Positions 59,600 to 64,000 of a stretch of DNA of 64,000 nt are shown here, piece by piece; the stretch's first letter is position 1, and every line of letters begins with the position of its first letter. This stretch comes from Ornithodoros turicata (taxonomy: Eukaryota > Arthropoda > Arachnida > Ixodida > Argasidae): positions 26,600,790 through 26,664,789 of the forward strand of contig NC_088206.1 in the NCBI RefSeq assembly GCF_037126465.1. Direction: 5' to 3'. Below the pieces are notes generated by a model. That model searched no databases. It was not told the DNA's origin and saw only the letters and a list, made by a program, of their open reading frames with translations. Made by a program: the position numbers and the translations under genes.

Positions 59600-61067
59600 G
59601 AATAAATATTACTAGAACATGCAGAGAAACAGATACACACTAATGCAAAGATACACACTACAAATACACACTACAAAGATACACACTGATACGAGGCACT
59701 CGCACAAAATCCTAAAATATGAGTTCCATGCCGCAGCTCACAAGGAAGTTCTCAAGTGCCGCAAAGGCAGTGTCTCGTTTTCTTGGGTCCCACAGTCCGA
59801 GCACTTTCACCACGTCGAAACGCCTGTTGTCAGGGCGGTCGAGGGTATACATCAACCTAGCCCTTTGTGGAGCATACTTTGTACAATGCAGGAGAATGTG
59901 CTCAGTGTCCTCCACTGTCGCACACACTGAACAGTATGCAGAGTCTGCCCGCCCAATCTTGTGGAGGAACTGTTGACCGTACGGGACATTCAACCGAAAA
60001 CGATGCAGCAGCGTCTCAATGGGCCTCCGTGTACCGGATGGGAACCTGTATTTCCCTTCCGGGTCGATCTTAAAGAGGAGAGATGATCGGCGATCAGCTT
60101 CCTGCCACTGTTCCTCCATACCTGCTCTTGAAATGGACTGAAGTAGCGATTTCACGTCTGCCTTGAAAAATGGCACTACATAGTTTGTTGACGAAAGATG
60201 TGCTACGTCCGCTAATTTGTCTGCGGCCTCATTACCCGGTATGCCAATGTGGCCAGGTATCCACTGGATGAGGACGTCATGACCGGTGATGTACGATCTT
60301 GCATATTCTTTCAGCATGTCGTGAACAACTGGATTAATACGTCCGCCAGTCAAGAACGATTCTATAGCTTCAAGTCCAGCCTTGGAGTCACAGTAGATAA
60401 CCCACTGAGCCGGTATCTCCCTTGTGCCTATATAATCTATTGCCATTTTAATCGCAACTAACTCAGCCATGGTCGACGACGTGCGATGCGATAGTCTCGC
60501 GATCCCTTCCCTACTATGCTCTGGTACCACAAATGCAGATGCAGATCCTGAGGTCGTCGTCGAGCCGTCAGTAAAAATCGCCGTCCTGTTCTTGTGATTG
60601 TCCATTGCGGCAAGGCAGTACTGTCGGATCGCCAAGGTTGGGTGATGTGCTTTTTTCTGCAAACCTGGTACGGACGTGCAAACTACCGGGGGTATAAATG
60701 TCCATGGAGGATGCAGCGCCGTTTCCTGTCTTTGCGCCTTAGGAATTGTTCGGTGGTGTTGAGCGATCGCATTTGAAAAATTCGATTTTCGGTGGACTAA
60801 TTGTCGTGCAAGCGGGTGTTTGTAGTGTGACGTGCTTAGCCGCGCATAATGACGCACTGATTCCTGTGTCCGCAGCACAGCGAGCGAAAGTTCTCGGGAT
60901 TCTATTGTGGTTAGTATATTAGAAGTGGCGCACGGTACTCCAAGACATATCTTCAGGCCCTTGGCTAGTGCACTCTGCAGTGTTCGCTCTGAGGTGTCGA
61001 TATAGCATGTAACACCGGAATGGATAGGAGTATGTTGTACCATGTTCCTGGCTGTTTGTTGGACCAT
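59600..61067 (-). mobile_element. I-clade LINE, 5' truncated, with minisatellite tail
   Basis: A minus-strand LINE with a long intact C-terminal frame. Its 3' end holds repeated TACACACTACAAAGA-like units (59630-59690) instead of poly(A). It lies directly downstream of the last recognised neuroglian-like exon. Confidence 0.8.
59712..61067 (-). CDS. LINE ORF2 C-terminus: RNase H and zinc segment (open frame)
   Basis: A 451-codon open frame. The N-terminal third is the RT thumb and connection (LQSALAKGLKICLGVP). RNase H follows with AIFTDGSTTTSGSASAF (residue about 170), MAELVAIKMAID, YCDSKAGLEAI and [20 protein letters not shown], so all four acidic positions remain. The zinc segment CSVCATVEDTEHILLHC and a natural C-terminus follow. 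RT and endonuclease are missing, so the fragment cannot mobilise itself. It is the least damaged LINE frame in the window. Confidence 0.82.
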   Translation of the reverse strand: MVQQTARNMVQHTPIHSGVTCYIDTSERTLQSALAKGLKICLGVPCATSNILTTIESRELSLAVLRTQESVRHYARLSTSHYKHPLARQLVHRKSNFSNAIAQHHRTIPKAQRQETALHPPWTFIPPVVCTSVPGLQKKAHHPTLAIRQYCLAAMDNHKNRTAIFTDGSTTTSGSASAFVVPEHSREGIARLSHRTSSTMAELVAIKMAIDYIGTREIPAQWVIYCDSKAGLEAIESFLTGGRINPVVHDMLKEYARSYITGHDVLIQWIPGHIGIPGNEAADKLADVAHLSSTNYVVPFFKADVKSLLQSISRAGMEEQWQEADRRSSLLFKIDPEGKYRFPSGTRRPIETLLHRFRLNVPYGQQFLHKIGRADSAYCSVCATVEDTEHILLHCTKYAPQRARLMYTLDRPDNRRFDVVKVLGLWDPRKRDTAFAALENFLVSCGMELIF

Positions 61068-61083
61068 TGTGTTAGACCTTCAG

Positions 61084-61231
61084 ATAACAGTACAGAAAAT
61101 AAAATCTGGCAAAGTCAAACCCGGTGATTCCAATAAACGCAAGTTCTTGGAAATCATCCGCCTGCACAAAAACTTCACACGTGGACTCATTGTCAATCTG
61201 CAGTGTCCTGTGAAGAGCACCCTTCATGCAG
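61084..61231 (+). other. Exon-like segment with splice borders
   Basis: A 148-base open segment lies between an acceptor-like ACCTTCAG and a donor-like GCAG/GTCAGT. Its frame reads KIKSGKVKPGDSNKRKFLEI and RGLIVNLQCPVKSTLHAG, which I do not recognise. It does not look like neuroglian FN3-3. It may be an exon of an unknown gene or chance. Confidence 0.18.
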
Positions 61232-61551
61232 GTCAGTAACATTCAGTTGCTCAATGAACTCCATCAATAAAAATATGCTTTGATAATTCTGCGGTCCTCA
61301 CAGTTCCATAGAAGAAAATTTGACTCTCCATTCAGTCTGCAAGTATATCGCATGACAAAGCCGTACTCTAGCTCACTGAGTGCATAGATGTTACATGAAT
61401 CGAACGCAGATTTGAAATGCTCGATAATGAAAGTCCTAGTTCTCTCATGCAGTTTGAAAGCATAGCTTGGCATTGCTATGTTTTATGTACAAACATAAAT
61501 ATGGTAAAACATAAGCTGTATGTGGACCATCCTGCGTAACATTAAGCATGA

Positions 61552-61930
61552 CAGGCGGTGAAAATGTGCAATGGTTGGAGCACAGCGTGCTATGCGGTGA
61601 AGTTCTGTTTTTCGAGTGATAGGAACTCCGTAGAGTGTGTTTGATACCGCTATCAGCTGGCTACTTCCATGTATGCTCGTATCACATTCACTCGAAACAC
61701 AGAACTTCACCACATAGCACGCAGTGCGCCAACTATTGCCACGAATGATAGGTTTATCCCTTCCGATTCGTAGAGAGAGGGGAGCGTACGCCTTTTCGTG
61801 CCAATTTGGATATATGATAATTGACACAAAAAGGCGTACGCTCCCCTCTCTCTTCGAGTTAGAAGCGATAACACTATCGTTCGTGGCAATGGTTGGTGCA
61901 CAGCGTGCTATGCGGTGAAGTTCTGTTCTC
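61552..61930. mobile_element. Hairpin MITE copies of the CACTCTAAAAACAGAAC family
   Basis: A partial end (about 61552-61618, reading GTGAAGTTCTGTTTTTCGAGTG) is followed by a more complete copy from about 61689 to 61930 with the same arms as 47946-48187. The partner ends are mutated, so target duplications cannot be read with confidence. Confidence 0.65.
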
Positions 61931-62021
61931 TCCCCGACGAACTCATGCACCCTCTGCGCATCTCCGCCCTTCATCCTCTATCCTCCATGTGTCTGTCTTT
62001 CTTTCTTTTTTTTTGCTATAG

Positions 62022-62172
62022 TCGTGATGACGCCCACTTCTGTGTGGCCAACAACGGCGAGCCGATCCTGCCATTAGCCCCCCCCCCCCCACCTCCCTCT
62101 GTTGTTAGAGTGAACCTAGAAGCCAAGAAGACGGCGAAGAGGGGCATTTCAACAACTGAGCCACCCCGATAG
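62022..62172 (+). other. Exon-like segment after a strong acceptor
   Basis: A long polypyrimidine run (CTTTCTTTTTTTTTGCTATAG) precedes a 50-codon open stretch that reads RDDAHFCVANNGEPILPL, a polyproline tract and VVRVNLEAKKTAKRG before TAG. The start faintly resembles the end of an Ig domain, but the evidence is thin. No upstream exon can be paired with it. Confidence 0.18.
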
Positions 62173-62530
62173 ATACGGTAGCCCTAATGTACAAAGGGTA
62201 TCGAACTATCTCGTATGCCTCAGTTAGAGTCATTGAGTAGTTTCAAAGTACTGCAGCTGATGTACAACTGCAAGTTCTACGCCAGGGGGCGCCGTGTGGG
62301 GACGCGATATTAGCTCCGTGAAGTTCGTCTGATATGTTAATGACGGATCCCATTTGTAGACGTTCGTTCTTTCTTCTTTATTCGACCACGCTTTTGCGTC
62401 TTCCTTGACGACAATGGATCAAGGCCCTCTAAAAAAAAACGCGTGCTGTAACGGCCAACGCGCTGCAATTCGCGTTGTGAAATGAGTTTGCCGCAGCATA
62501 CTGTCGTTTTGCTTGGGCGGAAAGAAACTG

Positions 62531-62820
62531 CACTCTTAAAAATGAATTTCACCGCATAGCACGCTCCTAGCCAACCATAATCCCGAACGACATCAGCCTC
62601 TCCCCTGATTTATTGAAAACGGGAGGCGTACGCCTTTTTTTTTTTGTACCGCTTATGCAGTACATAATTGGCACAAAAAAAAAAGACGTACACCTCCTGC
62701 TTTCAACAAATCAGGGACGCGAACGATGTCAATAGGGATGGTAGTTGGATAGGAGCGTGCAATGCGGTGAAGAGTGTGCAGTTCACTCTAAAAACAGAAC
62801 TTCACCGCATACAGAACTTC
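62531..62820. mobile_element. Further MITE copies of the same family
   Basis: CACTCTTAAAAATGAATTTCACC at 62531 is matched by GCGGTGAAGAGTG ending at 62776, with a long hairpin between. Immediately after, CACTCTAAAAACAGAACTTC starts again at 62784 and soon stops, giving a truncated second copy. Confidence 0.65.
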
Positions 62821-62869
62821 ACGTCGATCATTCTCCAGCAATTAACCACCTTAGGGAATTACGTCGCCG

Positions 62870-63495
62870 AACAGAAAGAACGGCTCGTCGAACAGGGCAA
62901 CTTCCTGACATTGTAGCGTACCGCAGGATGAAAGCTAAAGTAACACGAGAACTTAAGAAAGAAGATCGAAAGCGGTGGCGTAAGTTTTGTCAACACCTTT
63001 CACCGTTTGACCGGGCCACAAAGATCTGGAGGACAATTCGAGCTCTGAAGGATGCGCCCCCACAAAAGAATCCTCTCACGGCATTGGCTATCGTTAAGGG
63101 TGTAGACGAAAACACGCTAGCGACAGATCTCTCCATCGTACTAACGACACCGGTACACCGCAGTTTTGTCCACAGTTTGACGGCTCAAATTCACCATGAC
63201 TGGTCCAGTCCACCGGAAGTTATGGACACCGACTTCACACTAATCGAGCCAAAGACATCGTTGAAACTTGTGAATGTTGGCTCATCCCCGGGACCAGATA
63301 AAATCACTTATGCCGCATGCGAAACCTTGACGGCCGGTCACTCCAAGCTCTCCTTCATGTTTATAATACGTCGTGGCAACAGGGATCCCTACCATCTACC
63401 TAGAAGGAGGCATTAGTTGTTCCCGTCCTGAAACCAGGTAAACCCCCATTGCCCTGTCCTCATTTCGCCCTGTGAGCCTGACAAGCACTAGTAAT
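62870..63495 (+). pseudogene. I-clade LINE fragment: linker to RT start
   Basis: The plus frame reads ELKKEDRKRWRKFCQHLSPF (linker) and SSPGPDKITYAACETLT (RT start). After a frameshift near 63400 comes [14 protein letters not shown]. Both ends are truncated, and a fold-back MITE begins right after it. Confidence 0.75.
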
Positions 63496-63499
63496 CATT

Positions 63500-63651
63500 C
63501 AACCCAAGTTTTACACAGAAAATCCACGGCAAGTATTGCACTTTTTACTTTAAAATTACTTTTTCTATTTAAATTTTTAAATTTTTGAAATTGTGCAAAA
63601 CCTAACTCAATGCAATACTTGTCGTGGATTTTCTATGTAAAACTCGGGTTG
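63500..63651. mobile_element. Fold-back MITE (CAACCCAAGTTTTACA ends)
   Basis: CAACCCAAGTTTTACACAGA at the left pairs with the reverse complement at 63622-63651 (with a few mismatches), with arms of about 45 bases around an AT-rich centre of TTTAAATTTTTAAATTTT type. Confidence 0.7.
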
Positions 63652-64000
63652 TAGAAGAAACTAGATAGAAAGGAAGCAGACAGTGGGAAATAATTTATTT
63701 GAAAATCAACGACGCCATCTTGAAGAAATCACGCCGGTGCGGGCGACCGGGCCCCACGGTTGCAGAGGCAGGTGGCCACCTAGTTGCAAGGCATCACACC
63801 AGATGGCGCCAGCATCGTAGCTCTATGCGAGAAAGACAGTGAACAACAAAGTACTAGCGACACGTAAAAATGGCAGCACTGCTCAACAAGTCTAGGCATG
63901 CGGGAGAAAAGGCCTAACCACAGCGTCACAACACTACGCGGCTAACACAAGGCGGGAACCACTAGCCACACGACGGTAAACGTGCGTCAGCAGGCTCGGT
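63652..64000. other. No supported feature
   Basis: No coding similarity or terminal repeat is recognised to the end of the window. Confidence 0.4.

Noticed and set aside
61084..61231. Next neuroglian exon (FN3-3)
   Set aside because: The encoded segment lacks the tryptophan and tyrosine pattern of FN3 domains and any similarity to the family.

Overview
The window looks like a chromosomal segment from a large, repeat-rich arthropod genome, most likely a tick or another arachnid. The reasons are one spliced gene of the insect/arachnid neuroglian (L1CAM) family, consensus GT-AG splice sites, and a dense mixture of I-clade LINEs, an L1/Tx1-like LINE, Ty3/gypsy and Ty1/copia elements, mariner, hAT and Harbinger-type DNA transposons and many fold-back MITEs. 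Nothing bacterial or viral in organisation is present. The species cannot be fixed from the sequence alone.

Host gene: four exons on the + strand (30571-30681, 36973-37234, 42477-42775, 58728-59330) join in compatible phases into one open frame of 424 codons. It encodes a signal peptide, neuroglian Ig domain 1, neuroglian Ig domain 6 and FN3 domains 1 and 2, then meets a stop followed by an ATTAAA. I see no exons for Ig domains 2-5, for FN3 domains 3-5, or for the membrane anchor. The locus is therefore either a compact, possibly secreted neuroglian-like protein, a partial duplicate, or a misassembled or incomplete neuroglian gene. Its introns are full of transposons.

Layout. 1-2.6 kb: no supported gene. 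2.6-7.6 kb: an L1/Tx1-like LINE (-) split by a short copia element with intact LTR ends. 8.7-15.8 kb: a tower of nested elements in an old gypsy element (-), holding a hairpin MITE, a 4 kb mariner-like inverted dimer with its own Harbinger insertion, and an I-clade LINE with a 14-bp target-site duplication. 16-20 kb: non-coding DNA with MITEs. 20.9-23 kb: gypsy integrase split by a hAT element. 23.8-28.1 kb: a nearly complete gypsy element (-) inside a LINE. 29.3-30.1 kb: a long-TIR MITE. 30.6-59.3 kb: the neuroglian-like gene with gypsy, LINE, Penelope, hAT and other elements in its introns, including a young deletion derivative of gypsy (53.5-56.4 kb) inside a LINE reverse transcriptase. 59.6-64 kb: LINE fragments and MITEs.

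The genes do not form an operon or pathway. Apart from the neuroglian-like gene, every recognisable coding region belongs to a mobile element, and almost all carry frameshifts, stops, deletions or lost catalytic residues. Target-site duplications allow a relative order of many insertions to be read directly.
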